The notes: generated by a model from the sequence alone, not told the origin. Positions 1 through 8,744 are shown, counted from the first letter of the stretch. The stretch: DNA of 64,000 nucleotides from Microbacterium sp. USTB-Y (GCF_023703415.1 NZ_JAGMTU010000007.1:1-64000); one strand, 5' to 3'. Numbers and translations are program-made.

Positions 1-103
1 CCAGAGTCGCACCCTTACTGACCTCATCCTCATCGATATCAGGCCAATCAAAACCCAGCTTCTCCATCACCCAGACAAGCTCATTCGGCAACATCATTCC
101 CAC
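1..103 (-). CDS. N-terminus of a probable type VII secreted polymorphic toxin (partial)
   Basis: An open frame runs from a GTG at 103 to the window edge (34 codons), preceded by GGAGG at 111-115 with 7-nt spacing; two in-frame ATGs follow at 97 and 94. The peptide begins VGMMLPNELVWVMEKLGFDW and continues PDIDEDE. A start of the form LPxELxWVxxxLGxxWPxxDED is typical of the WXG100-like helical N-terminal domain of actinobacterial type VII secreted polymorphic toxins (CpnT-like starts); this is recognised from the family pattern, and the toxin domain lies outside the window. Its G+C is about 51 percent against about 70 percent around it, which suggests a recently acquired cargo gene. It has its own copy of the shared promoter/operator (147-196), so it is probably co-expressed with the neighbouring secretion genes. 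Confidence 0.6.
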   Translation of the reverse strand, partial: MGMMLPNELVWVMEKLGFDWPDIDEDEVSKGATL

Positions 104-146
104 GACAGCACCTCCGGACGCTGACCTTCCAAGACCCCTCCCCTCG

Positions 147-196
147 ACCCTACGAGAGCGTCCCCCGACGACGCGATGGGGAGAACTCCCCATCGC
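147..196 (-). promoter_or_regulatory. T7SS-cluster operator and promoter, copy A
   Basis: A perfect 10-bp inverted repeat GCGATGGGGA / TCCCCATCGC (173-182 and 187-196) with a GAAC centre on the plus strand. Read on the minus strand, the 20-bp core GATGGGGAGTTCTCCCCATC ends 22 nt before TAGGGT (152-147), a TANNNT -10 box, and the toxin start at 103 follows 43 nt later. No -35 consensus is present at the expected place, so the palindrome, centred near -44, probably serves as an activator site. Three more copies with the same geometry occur in the cluster. Confidence 0.7.
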
Positions 197-199
197 CGC

Positions 200-1939
200 T
201 CAGCGCGCGGAGGTCCAGGCGGCCGCGCCGCCCAGCAGGGAGGGGGCCTCTCCGTTGCGCACGGACACGCCCCCGGTGCCGCGATCGGCGACGGTGAGCC
301 GGGGGTTCGTCGCGATCGGGAGGGCCACGGCGGACCGCACGATCGATGCCTCGATCTGGGCGCGCAGGTCCCGCGCCTGATACACGTCCGTGGTCTTCGC
401 GAGCTGCGCGATCAGCTGATCACGGGACGGATCCGCGAACGGCGTGAGGGCGGCCGACCCTCCTGCCCCCCACTGCGCGGCGATCTGGTCGGGCGTCTGC
501 GGAAGCGGCACCCGGGTGATCACGGCATCCCAGGCGCGCTGCGGCAGGGCTGCGGCGACATCGTCGCTGCCGCAGTCGGCGACGCCCCACCCCTCCTTGC
601 CCGCCGCGGCCTGCAGCGCGGCGAAGGCCCCGCGCGCGAACTCGCTGCCGCGGTCGTACAGCACGCACACCCGCGCGCCGTCGTCAACTCCCGCCGTCCG
701 GCGCTGCAGCGCCGGATCGTCGCCCGGCGTGCCGAGTGCCGAGGCGAACCCCGAGCCCTCGTCCACGACCTTGTAGGCCGCGGAATCGGGTGAGGTGACC
801 ATCGACGACGTGCCGGCGTAGGCCGATGCCCACTCGCCTCCGCCGCCCTGGATCATCGCGTTCGCGGGTGCCGCGTGGAAGAACGCGGTACGGGCCTGCG
901 GAGACGCGAACACCCCGGCCGGGTTGAGGATCATCGTCCACAGCGTTCCGTCGTTGGTGGTCGTGACGGTGAAGTCCTTGAGCTCCAGCTCGTGGATCGG
1001 CGCGCGGTTCTCGGCCGTGGGAGCCACCTGGACGATGTCCAGCCCGGCGCCCGCCTCGGCCACCGGCTGCGCGCCCGGAGGAACGAGATCGATGCGGGCG
1101 ACCTTCGGCTTCGGCGCACCGGCGTATCCCGCGTTCGCGACCAGTCGCACGCTCTGCCCGCCCGGGGCGCCTTCGACCCGATCGACCCGGAACGGACCGC
1201 TGGAGAGCAGGAGCCGGTCCGGGACGGCCCCCTTCTTCGGGAGATCGAACCCCTTCTTCCACACCTCGGCGATCTCGGCGAGCGCGGTGGTATCGCCCTT
1301 CCGGATCGCCGAGATGACGGCCTGCTTGGCCTCCATCGGATCGTCCAGCCCGAAGGCGAGGCGCCCGACGACATGGGCGGGCACGGGAGCGCCGACCGCG
1401 CTCTGCCAGTCGATCCTCGGGTGCGGGAACGTGACGTCGATCGATCGCGCGAACTCGTCGATCCGGGGGACCGAATCCGCATCCTCCTGCGCGTCCGCTC
1501 CGGGAGCCGGGTCGAGGCGGCCGGACGCGCCGGCCCATCCCAGCAGCAGGTCGGCGGCGTCGACGGGGATGCCGTCCGACCAGGCCGGCTGGGCCAGGTC
1601 GTAGCGCACCGTGAAGGGCGACTCGGAGACGATCTTCACCGTGCCGAACCCGGTGTCGGGCACGAACTGCCCATCGACGACGTCACCGAACCGACCGCGC
1701 GTCGCCGCGGCGATGTCGAGGTTGCCCGCGGTGGGCGACTGCGCCGCGTTCACGGAGGTGAATGCCCCCGACCATCCGACGACCACCTTCGTGCCGGCCA
1801 CCGGCCCCGCCGAGGCCTTCCCCGACCGCGCCTTGGTGCAGGCCGCGAGCCCCGCGGCGAGCAGGAGCACGAGCACCGCCGCGAGGAGCCGCCTGCGGAT
1901 CTCGTGACGGCGCACCCCGGCGTTCGACGGGGTCGTCAC
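200..1939 (-). CDS. Family-5 (oligopeptide-type) extracellular solute-binding lipoprotein
   Basis: A 579-residue protein. The GTG start at 1939 overlaps the stop of the upstream gene (GTGA), which decides the start over longer frames. A basic N-terminus is followed by a hydrophobic stretch and the lipobox LAAC, with Cys at about residue 34, so it should be a lipid-anchored exported protein. The body carries the SBP family-5 pattern: a sheet opening near VVVGWSGAFTSVN, then DLAQPAWSDGIPVDAADLLLGW, the counterpart of the DG-x-V-T-A-x-D-V segment of OppA/DppA proteins. No permease or ATPase gene of a peptide importer is adjacent; it sits at the end of the WXG100 transcription unit. It may have been recruited as an extracytoplasmic accessory of the secretion locus, or may serve an importer encoded elsewhere. 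The family assignment is firm and the ligand unknown. Confidence 0.8.
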   Translation of the reverse strand: MTTPSNAGVRRHEIRRRLLAAVLVLLLAAGLAACTKARSGKASAGPVAGTKVVVGWSGAFTSVNAAQSPTAGNLDIAAATRGRFGDVVDGQFVPDTGFGTVKIVSESPFTVRYDLAQPAWSDGIPVDAADLLLGWAGASGRLDPAPGADAQEDADSVPRIDEFARSIDVTFPHPRIDWQSAVGAPVPAHVVGRLAFGLDDPMEAKQAVISAIRKGDTTALAEIAEVWKKGFDLPKKGAVPDRLLLSSGPFRVDRVEGAPGGQSVRLVANAGYAGAPKPKVARIDLVPPGAQPVAEAGAGLDIVQVAPTAENRAPIHELELKDFTVTTTNDGTLWTMILNPAGVFASPQARTAFFHAAPANAMIQGGGGEWASAYAGTSSMVTSPDSAAYKVVDEGSGFASALGTPGDDPALQRRTAGVDDGARVCVLYDRGSEFARGAFAALQAAAGKEGWGVADCGSDDVAAALPQRAWDAVITRVPLPQTPDQIAAQWGAGGSAALTPFADPSRDQLIAQLAKTTDVYQARDLRAQIEASIVRSAVALPIATNPRLTVADRGTGGVSVRNGEAPSLLGGAAAWTSAR

Positions 1940-2163
1940 GCGTAGTCGGCGCTCTCGTCGGCTTCGGCGGCCATCTCGCGGAACGGCTCGCTCTCCTCGC
2001 TCTCGAGCCAGGCGCGCGCGTGCTCGATCAGCAGGGCGGGCGAGTCCTCCGCCTCGGCGGCGCTGCTGAAGGGCCCGATCGAGTCCTCCGTGGGCCGCTC
2101 GTCGGCCTGGACGACCATCTGGGTCGACAACGTGTACCAGTAGTAGCTCTGCGTTCCGCTCAT
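1936..2163 (-). CDS. Small acidic hypothetical protein of the T7SS cluster (75 aa)
   Basis: A 75-residue, strongly acidic protein starting MSGTQSYYWYTLSTQMVVQA, with many Glu/Asp in the second half and no signal peptide or membrane segment. I do not recognise a family. The stop overlaps the GTG of the lipoprotein gene by 4 nt, so the two are translationally coupled. A TAGAAT hexamer on the minus strand at 2197-2192 could be an internal -10 box. Its position between the WXG100 gene and the lipoprotein suggests a small cytoplasmic partner, such as a chaperone or adaptor, but that is inference. Confidence 0.65.
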   Translation of the reverse strand: MSGTQSYYWYTLSTQMVVQADERPTEDSIGPFSSAAEAEDSPALLIEHARAWLESEESEPFREMAAEADESADYA

Positions 2164-2265
2164 CCGTCCAGCGCTCCGATCGTGCTCGTGGCGATTCTAT
2201 GCGGCGCCCGCCGGCAGGCGCAGACGCCGCCGTGTGCGCGCACGAACCGGGCGCGCACACAGCAA

Positions 2266-2302
2266 GGGGTCGTGACGCCGATCCTCTCGACATCACGACC
2301 CC
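2266..2302 (-). terminator. Stem-loop just after the WXG100 gene
   Basis: GGGGTCGTGA at 2266-2275 pairs exactly with TCACGACCCC at 2293-2302, 16-52 nt past the WXG100 stop on the minus strand. A second hairpin (GTGTGCGCG/CGCGCACAC, about 2232-2260) follows. There is no U-tract, so it is better read as an attenuator or mRNA-stabilising hairpin that would favour WXG100 protein over the two downstream products. Confidence 0.45.
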
Positions 2303-2317
2303 GGGCAGCGGGTTGGC

Positions 2318-2614
2318 TCAGGCGCCACCGGCCATGCTGGAGTCGGTGTCGCGGATCTGGTCCGCCATGCGCTCCAGCGCCTGCGCCATGTCGTTCACGG
2401 CCTCTGCGGCGTCGTCGAGGGAGGTGGTGAGCTCCTCGTACGCCGACGAGTACGCGTCGGACGCGTTCTCCGTCTTGAAGCCGTCCTGCACCAGGTCGTC
2501 GATGACGCCCTGCAGCTCCTTCAGCGTGTCGGTGACGCTGCTGCGTCCGTCACGCAGACGCGACGCCGCGCCTTCCATCTCGCTGTACGTTGCGCCAAAA
2601 TCGTGTCCGGCCAT
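2318..2614 (-). CDS. WXG100-family (ESAT-6-like) secretion substrate
   Basis: A 98-residue, all-helical acidic protein. The ATG at 2614 is preceded by GGAGGGG with 7-nt spacing, which favours it over a longer frame starting nine codons upstream. Length, two predicted amphipathic helices (about residues 5-38 and 50-90) and the position next to an EccC-type ATPase fit WXG100 proteins. The hairpin-turn motif is degenerate: where W-x-G is expected there is DGFKTENASDAY, with Phe but no Trp. Family members act as small secreted dimers and as substrates or activators of the EccC/EssC ATPase. It leads its own transcription unit with operator copy B upstream, and is followed by a stem-loop and two further genes. 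Confidence 0.8.
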   Translation of the reverse strand: MAGHDFGATYSEMEGAASRLRDGRSSVTDTLKELQGVIDDLVQDGFKTENASDAYSSAYEELTTSLDDAAEAVNDMAQALERMADQIRDTDSSMAGGA

Positions 2615-2666
2615 GCGAACCCCTCCAGGTCTGTCTCTCAATCAGGCTGCTCAGCCCATTGCCCCC

Positions 2667-2713
2667 AGGCTAACCAACGATCCGCCGACCGCACATGGGG
2701 AGAACTACCCATC
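2667..2713 (-). promoter_or_regulatory. T7SS-cluster operator and promoter, copy B
   Basis: ATGGGGAGAACTACCCAT at 2695-2712 is an imperfect copy (one arm mismatch) of the cluster palindrome. On the minus strand the 20-bp core is followed after 21 nt by TAGCCT (2672-2667), a TANNNT -10 box, and the WXG100 ATG lies 52 nt further on. Spacing matches the other three copies. Confidence 0.7.
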
Positions 2714-2737
2714 GGCCGATCCCCGATTCCCGGGCGC

Positions 2738-5700
2738 TCAAGGCGCCTCGGGGACGAAGGGGATCTGCATCGTGACGGCCCGGCCGGCCTGCACGAAGAT
2801 GCCGCGGCCGACGGGGAAGTCGCTGCGCTTGACCCGGCCGAACGGCGTCTTGAAGATCGTGTCGCCGTCGTAGGTGTCGGGCTTCAGCACGATGCCCTGG
2901 CGCCCCGCCTTCCACTCGCCGAGGACGCCGATGCTGCCGCTCGCGCGGCTGATCTCCGCATCGGCGATCAGCATGTGATCGCTGTTGTTCATGGCCTGCA
3001 GCAGGGCGCGCATGGGACGATCCGCGGGACCGTCCGCGAGGTGCGGGATGTCCTCGATGACGATGAGGATCCGGCCGTCCGGGGCGTCGCTGACGACCAG
3101 CTCCGCGAGCTCGGTCGCCAGATCCTTCTCGTCCTCCGGGCGGATCGCGCTGCGCGTCCAGGGGCGGAAATCCTTGAGCTCGGAGCGCCGGGTGCCGAAG
3201 TGGTACATCTGGATCCGCGGGTTGAACCGCTCCATGGCCACGACGAGCGCCTTGAGGGCGTTGGTCCTGCCCGACGCCGGGGGACCGGCGATCACGAAGG
3301 ATCCGACGGGTTCGAAGCCGTACGGCGCGAGAGTGTCGTCCGCGACGCCGAAGACCGGCAGCCCGTCGACCTGCGCCGGCATCTCCGAGGCGGGCACGAG
3401 CGTGGGCAGCGCGCCGATCTCGGGAAGGTCGCGCACCCCCTGCGCACGCAGGCGCTCTCCGAGGGCGCCGAGCGCCTTGGTCTGCTCCACGACGTTCATC
3501 GTGCCGCCCAGCACCGCGATCTGCGCCTCGTGCCCGTCGACGACGGCGCGGCCCGGAGCCGACTGCTCATCGAGGACGTCGCGCGGGGCGCCCAGCAGCA
3601 TGTACTGCGTCGGGTCGCCCATGCGCAGCACGACGCGACGGGAGATGTTCGCCGCCACCGCGCTGGGCACCGCGTTGCCGCGGTCGGCGGTGATCACGGT
3701 GTGCACGCCCAGCGTGCGTCCCTCGCCGAGGATCCGCATGAAGATCCGGTAGAACGGACCCCGTCCTGCCGTCACCTCCCAGTCCTTCTTGAACTCGGGG
3801 TAGTTGTCGACGAGCAGCAGGATGCGGGGCATGTTCGGATCCGCGAGCTCGCGGTACTCCTGCACGGAGGCCGCGCTGGCGGCGGAGAACAGGGCCGACC
3901 GGCGATCCATCTCGCTGTCGAGCGTGCGGAGCAGCCGCTGGATGCGCTCCACGTCGCCGCCGTCCACGACCGACCCGACATGCGGCAGGGTGTTCAGCGA
4001 ACCGAGCGCCCCGGAGGCGAAGTCGAGGCAGTAGACCTGCACGCGCCCCCGATCGGGGCGCATGCCGGCCGCGGTGGCGATGCTCTTGAGCAGGGTCGAC
4101 TTGCCCGAACCCGACGTGCCGTAGACCACGAGCGAGCCGTCGCGGTCGGGGACGAACACGGCCGCCTCCTGGAGCTGCTTCTCCGGCACGTCCAGGAGCG
4201 CCAGCGGGATCCGGGTGTCGCCGTCGTTGGGCAGGTCGTTCAGATCCACGAGCAGCGGCAGGTCGTCGAGCCACGGACGCCGGGGCCGCGGGAGCCCCGC
4301 GACGTCCGCGGCGTGGATGAGGGTCGACACGATCCGCTTCTGATCGTTCGGGCCGAGGTCCTCCTCGTGCGCGTCGGAATCGGCCGGACGATCGGGTTCC
4401 CATTCGGCGGTCGCGCCGAAGCGCAGCTCGGCCACGCGCACGTCGGCGACGGCCGCTTCGTCGGCACCGGTCCAGCCGCCCGCGTACGCCGACTGGAACG
4501 GCACGAGCCGGCCCGGTCCGGTCTTGGCGATCGCGCGGCCGGGGATGGTCGGCGAGAACGTCGCGGCGATGGGGTCGTCCACGACGTCGCGGGAGTCGGC
4601 CTCGTCGGCCATGCGCAGCGCGACGCGCAGGTTCGTGTTCGCCCGCAGGTTGTCCTTGATGACGCCGGCGGGGCGCTGCGTCGCCATGATCAGGTGGATG
4701 CCCAGCGACCGGCCGCGCTGCGCGATGTCCACCACGCCGTCGACGAACTCGGGCATCTCGGAGGCCAGAGCCGCGAACTCGTCGATGACGAGCACCAGCG
4801 CCGGCGGGCACTCCGGATCCTGGCGCTTCTCGAGTTCGAGAAGGTCCTTGGCCTTCTTGCGGTTCAGCAGGTGCTCGCGGTGCTGCAGCTCGGCGCGGAG
4901 GCTGGTGAGCGCGCGCCGCACCAGATGCGGGCTGAGGTCGGTGACCAGTCCGACGCAGTGCGGAAGCTCCACGCAGTCGGCGAAGGCGGATCCGCCCTTG
5001 TAGTCGACGAACAGGAAGGTGACCCGGTCGGGGCTGTGCGCCGCCGCCATGCCGAGCACCCAGGCCTGCAGGAACTCGCTCTTGCCGGCGCCGGTCGTGC
5101 CGCCGACGAGGGCGTGCGGGCCCTGGGTGCGCAGGTCGAGGGTCATGGCATCGCTCGCGCCCTGGCCGATGATCGCGCGGAGAGTGCCCGCCTTCTTCAG
5201 CCGCGGCCGAGGGTTGGGCGAGCGGTCCACGATCGTGTTGTTCTGCCGCCACCGCTCGATCACGACCTGCGGGTCCTCGGCGATCTGCGGATCGACGAGC
5301 TGGAGGAACATGACCGATCCCGGGATGTCCGAGGCGTCGTGCACGACGGTGCTCGCATCGACCACGGGCGCCAGCCGCCGGGCCAGCATGTTCATGTAGT
5401 CGTTCGACACGCCCTCGACGCGGACGTCGTCGAAGCTCTCGCCGTTGCGGACCAGGCCCACCGTGGCGGACTCGAGTCCGGCGGTGACGTCGATGTAGCT
5501 CCGGCACGCCGCGGGCAGGGATTCCACGGTCGGGGCGACGAACACCGCGTGCACGCCGTGGTCGGCGCCGCGCTCCAGGACGTCCGTGAGGCGGCCGCGG
5601 TCGACGGGCGCGTCGCCGCTGACGAAGACGATCACCGAGACCGGCGGCGTCTTCTTGTGCTCGGTCGCCGCACGGGCGACGTCGGAGCCGTACAGCAGCG

Positions 5701-7243
5701 GGTTCCAGTCCTCCTTGAACGGGCCCCGCGGCTCCGAGTCCAGCCCCTCGCCGGCCGCCCGGCGCACATGCTCCTCAAGCTGGTTCAGCAGCGCCGCCGA
5801 GGTCGGGGCGGAGTCGGCGAGCGCGATGTCGCGGAACGGCGACCGCTCGCTGGACGTGTGCGGCATCCACTTCAGCCAGTCGAGCTCGGGCGTCCAGGCG
5901 GAGTCGGCGAAGGCGACGGCCACCACGTCGTTGGGCGCGTGCAGGCCCAGCAGCTGCACGGCGACGCCGCGCATGGTGTCGGCGGCCGGCCCCTGGTGCC
6001 CGGCGATGCCGATCGAGCCGGCGTCGCTGAGCAGGTCGAACACCGGGACGTCGTCGACGTGCTCGTAGCGGGCACGGAGCCGATCGATGCGATCGACGTA
6101 CTCGGGCAGGCCCTCGGGGCTCTCCTCCTCGTCGACGTCGTTGCGGGCCGGCAGCTGCCGGCTGCCGAGCCTGAGCCCGAGGAAGTTCCAGTGCTCCGGC
6201 CGTCTCGTCCACAGCATCGGCCCGAGGCGCAGGGCGTGGTCGAAGATCTCGGCGACGGGCGGCGCCTCGGCGTTGCGCGCCTTCTCCTCCTCGGGCTTGC
6301 CGCGGTAGAAGTCCTCCTCGAGCTGCTCGAACTGCCGCTCGAAGACCCCGATCTCGTGCCCCTCGGTCTTCTTGCTCTGCACCGACTGGTTGATGATGTT
6401 GCCGAACGCCATGAGCGGCGTCATCACGATCATGAGCAGGGATCGCGGGTTGCCGTTCATCATGTACAGCGCCGCGCCCATCAGGATCGGCGTCACCATG
6501 ATCGGCCACGGGAAGAGCTTGCCGATCCGCTCGGTCGGGATGCGCGGGAGGGTGAACCGCGTGCCCGGGTAGCGCACCTCGACGCGGGGGCTCCGGTTGA
6601 AGAGCAGCCCGCCCCCGCGCTCGATGATCGGCTCCTCTGTGGCGGAGCCGTCGAAGGACCGGACCAGGCGGAGCACGAACGTGGTGCTGCCGATGACGAA
6701 CGGTTCGCCCTCCTCGATGCGGACGCGCTGCACCGCGACGCCGTCGACGAGCACGCCGTTCGCGGAGTTCAGGTCGACGACCTCGATGTACGCGCCGACC
6801 TCGAGCCGTGCATGCCGCTTGGACGCCATGGGGTCGGCGATGACCACATCGCTCGCCGCGTCGCGTCCCAGGATCACGTGCCCCGACCGGATCGGGAACT
6901 CCTGTCCGGCGAGCGCGCCGGCCGTCCCCACGAGCATGCCGACGATGTCGTTGCGTCCCGAGGCCGCGTACTCCGGGCCGTAGTTGACGATCGATGCCGC
7001 GAATCCCGAGCCGATCCCCGCCTCGCCGATGGGCACATCCGGCTCGAGCGGGATCAGCCGCTTGCCGTTCGGCGGCGCGACCGCGAGGGTCACGACGTCC
7101 CCCTCCGCGACGGGGGTGGCGCGCGTCGGATCGGCGGCGGCGACGTGCCGCGCCACATCACCGGCCGTCGCGGTCGAGTCCGTCGTGATCACGATGTCGG
7201 CGGGTTCGCCCACCGGCCGGTGCAGCGTCAGCTTCAGCCTCAT
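2738..7243 (-). CDS. EccC/EssC-type FtsK/SpoIIIE ATPase with N-terminal FHA domain
   Basis: A 1501-residue motor of a type VII-like secretion system. Residues 1-60 look like a beta-grasp (ubiquitin/YukD-like) domain. A canonical FHA domain follows at about 110-195 (GRD, SxKH and NGVxVDG motifs), then a hydrophobic hairpin at about 244-284 for membrane anchoring. Three FtsK-like ATPase domains come next. The first has an intact Walker A GGTTGAGKSE near residue 714 and Walker B VIDEF. The second has GTSGSGKST near 1043 but VDNY instead of DE. The third has GPPASGRT near 1319, with Arg replacing the P-loop Lys, so it is probably inactive. FHA at the N-terminus is an EssC (firmicute) trait rather than mycobacterial EccC. 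It lies 58 nt downstream of the RDD-FHA gene and upstream of the WXG100 gene. Its FHA domain probably reads phosphorylation by the kinase of the same locus. Confidence 0.9.
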   Translation of the reverse strand: MRLKLTLHRPVGEPADIVITTDSTATAGDVARHVAAADPTRATPVAEGDVVTLAVAPPNGKRLIPLEPDVPIGEAGIGSGFAASIVNYGPEYAASGRNDIVGMLVGTAGALAGQEFPIRSGHVILGRDAASDVVIADPMASKRHARLEVGAYIEVVDLNSANGVLVDGVAVQRVRIEEGEPFVIGSTTFVLRLVRSFDGSATEEPIIERGGGLLFNRSPRVEVRYPGTRFTLPRIPTERIGKLFPWPIMVTPILMGAALYMMNGNPRSLLMIVMTPLMAFGNIINQSVQSKKTEGHEIGVFERQFEQLEEDFYRGKPEEEKARNAEAPPVAEIFDHALRLGPMLWTRRPEHWNFLGLRLGSRQLPARNDVDEEESPEGLPEYVDRIDRLRARYEHVDDVPVFDLLSDAGSIGIAGHQGPAADTMRGVAVQLLGLHAPNDVVAVAFADSAWTPELDWLKWMPHTSSERSPFRDIALADSAPTSAALLNQLEEHVRRAAGEGLDSEPRGPFKEDWNPLLYGSDVARAATEHKKTPPVSVIVFVSGDAPVDRGRLTDVLERGADHGVHAVFVAPTVESLPAACRSYIDVTAGLESATVGLVRNGESFDDVRVEGVSNDYMNMLARRLAPVVDASTVVHDASDIPGSVMFLQLVDPQIAEDPQVVIERWRQNNTIVDRSPNPRPRLKKAGTLRAIIGQGASDAMTLDLRTQGPHALVGGTTGAGKSEFLQAWVLGMAAAHSPDRVTFLFVDYKGGSAFADCVELPHCVGLVTDLSPHLVRRALTSLRAELQHREHLLNRKKAKDLLELEKRQDPECPPALVLVIDEFAALASEMPEFVDGVVDIAQRGRSLGIHLIMATQRPAGVIKDNLRANTNLRVALRMADEADSRDVVDDPIAATFSPTIPGRAIAKTGPGRLVPFQSAYAGGWTGADEAAVADVRVAELRFGATAEWEPDRPADSDAHEEDLGPNDQKRIVSTLIHAADVAGLPRPRRPWLDDLPLLVDLNDLPNDGDTRIPLALLDVPEKQLQEAAVFVPDRDGSLVVYGTSGSGKSTLLKSIATAAGMRPDRGRVQVYCLDFASGALGSLNTLPHVGSVVDGGDVERIQRLLRTLDSEMDRRSALFSAASAASVQEYRELADPNMPRILLLVDNYPEFKKDWEVTAGRGPFYRIFMRILGEGRTLGVHTVITADRGNAVPSAVAANISRRVVLRMGDPTQYMLLGAPRDVLDEQSAPGRAVVDGHEAQIAVLGGTMNVVEQTKALGALGERLRAQGVRDLPEIGALPTLVPASEMPAQVDGLPVFGVADDTLAPYGFEPVGSFVIAGPPASGRTNALKALVVAMERFNPRIQMYHFGTRRSELKDFRPWTRSAIRPEDEKDLATELAELVVSDAPDGRILIVIEDIPHLADGPADRPMRALLQAMNNSDHMLIADAEISRASGSIGVLGEWKAGRQGIVLKPDTYDGDTIFKTPFGRVKRSDFPVGRGIFVQAGRAVTMQIPFVPEAP

Positions 7244-7301
7244 GCGTGTCCTTCATCCCCCCTCGGCCGAACGCCGCGCGCGTTCGGCCCTCCCGATCCG
7301 C

Positions 7302-8744
7302 TCACAGCGCCACCACGGTCGCCAGGCGGTCACCCATGCGGATGGTGTCGCCGTCGCGCACCGGAACCGGGGCTCCGGCGGGCGCGGCGTACTCGATCCC
7401 GTCGCGGATCAGTCCTGATCCGTTGGTCGACCCGCAGTCGGTGATCTCGAATCCGGCCGCCACCGGCCGCACGAGCAGATGGGTCTTCGACAGCGACTTG
7501 CTGGCATCCGCGAGCGGCAGCGGGCGCGCGTCCGGGTGGCCCGAGGCATCCGGGTTCCGCCCGAGCAGCACGGCCTCAACGACCGGGATGCTCTCCCCCG
7601 TGTCGAGCCGCAGCGCGTAGCGCGCGACCGGCGCCGCGGACGGGGTCTGCGGCGCGGCCGGGGGCTGCGCGGGCTGAGGCGCGACGGTCGGCTGAGGCGC
7701 GGCCGGGGGCTGCGCGGGCTGCGGCGCGACGGTCGGCTGAGCCGCGACGGTCGGCTGCGGCGCGGGAGCAGGCGGGGCGGCCGGCGTCTGCGGCGGAGCC
7801 ACCGGTGCCGGCGACGCGACCGGGGCGACCGGCGTCTGCGGCGGAGCGGCCGTGGGGACGGGCGCCGGGTCGGGGACGGGCGTCGGGTCGGGCACCGCCA
7901 CCGGCGCGAGCGGCGTCATCGTCGGGGTCGCCGGCGCCTCGAGGCCGCCGGGGGCGGCATGCGGTCGGGCGACGCCGAGCACCCCGGCGCTGATGCGGCT
8001 GCCGGGGCGGTAGGCGGGAGCCGCGGTCGGCCCCACCGGCGTGGCGAGCGACGGCAGCGCGGAGCGCTCCGGCACCGGATCCGCCTTCACCATCTTCCTG
8101 GCCAGGCGCATCCGCTTCTCGTCGAGCGGGTTCAGGCCGTTGCGCACGTCGACGAGCCAGACCCGGGACGCCCTGTCATGCCATCCGCGGCCGCGCCCCT
8201 CCGGGTCGAACAGCGGCGAGAGGAGGAACACGACCCCCAGCAGGGGCACGAGGCTCGCACCCACCAGGACGAGGAAGCGCAGCAGCACGGCACCGACGCC
8301 CGCGCGCTCCAGCGTGCGCACGCTCACGAGGCGCAGGCCGGTGATCGCCTTCCCGATCGTGAGCCCCCGGACTCCCTGCAGCACGAGCTGCACCACCGCG
8401 AAGGCGAGGCTGAGCACGACGGTCACCGCGGCCATGATCACCGAGAGCCGGAAGTCCGGGTGGTTCACGAATCCGTACAGCGAGATCGTCCCCGCGGCGA
8501 ACTTGAGCAGCAAGGGCACCGCGCCGAACCACAGCGGCAGCTGGACGACGAACCAGATCGCGGCGTCGATCACCGCCGACGCCGCGCGGCGCCCGAACGG
8601 CGCGCGCACGAGCCCCAGGGCTGCGGCGTACGCGGGGTCGGGGCGGCCTGCGGCGTCGAGGCCCTCGATCACCGGCTTGTGCTCCTCGACCTCCCAGATC
8701 ATGTCCTGAGGCGCGTTCGAGCGGCCCGCCTTCACCTCCGGCAT
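7302..8744 (-). CDS. RDD-family membrane protein with C-terminal FHA domain (distal copy)
   Basis: A 480-residue protein. Residues about 45-200 form an RDD membrane domain with several hydrophobic spans and the GWHDRASRVWLVD ending typical of the family. A long Pro/Ala/Thr/Gln linker (about 250-390) contains repeated QPTVAPQPAQPPAAP-like units, coded by near-identical 33-54 nt blocks around 7640-7790. A C-terminal FHA domain (about 395-475) has GRNP, SKTHL and DCGSTNGS motifs. It is probably a membrane platform docking phosphothreonine proteins. It opens the transcription unit that also contains the EccC-type gene, with operator copy C upstream. A paralogue with the same design lies at 13787-15145. 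Confidence 0.85.
   Translation of the reverse strand: MPEVKAGRSNAPQDMIWEVEEHKPVIEGLDAAGRPDPAYAAALGLVRAPFGRRAASAVIDAAIWFVVQLPLWFGAVPLLLKFAAGTISLYGFVNHPDFRLSVIMAAVTVVLSLAFAVVQLVLQGVRGLTIGKAITGLRLVSVRTLERAGVGAVLLRFLVLVGASLVPLLGVVFLLSPLFDPEGRGRGWHDRASRVWLVDVRNGLNPLDEKRMRLARKMVKADPVPERSALPSLATPVGPTAAPAYRPGSRISAGVLGVARPHAAPGGLEAPATPTMTPLAPVAVPDPTPVPDPAPVPTAAPPQTPVAPVASPAPVAPPQTPAAPPAPAPQPTVAAQPTVAPQPAQPPAAPQPTVAPQPAQPPAAPQTPSAAPVARYALRLDTGESIPVVEAVLLGRNPDASGHPDARPLPLADASKSLSKTHLLVRPVAAGFEITDCGSTNGSGLIRDGIEYAAPAGAPVPVRDGDTIRMGDRLATVVAL

Noticed and set aside
2603..7444. A 1613-codon open frame antisense to the EccC-type gene
   Set aside because: His/Arg/Asp-rich composition of a GC-skewed shadow frame, with no family motif; the minus-strand ATPase is certain.
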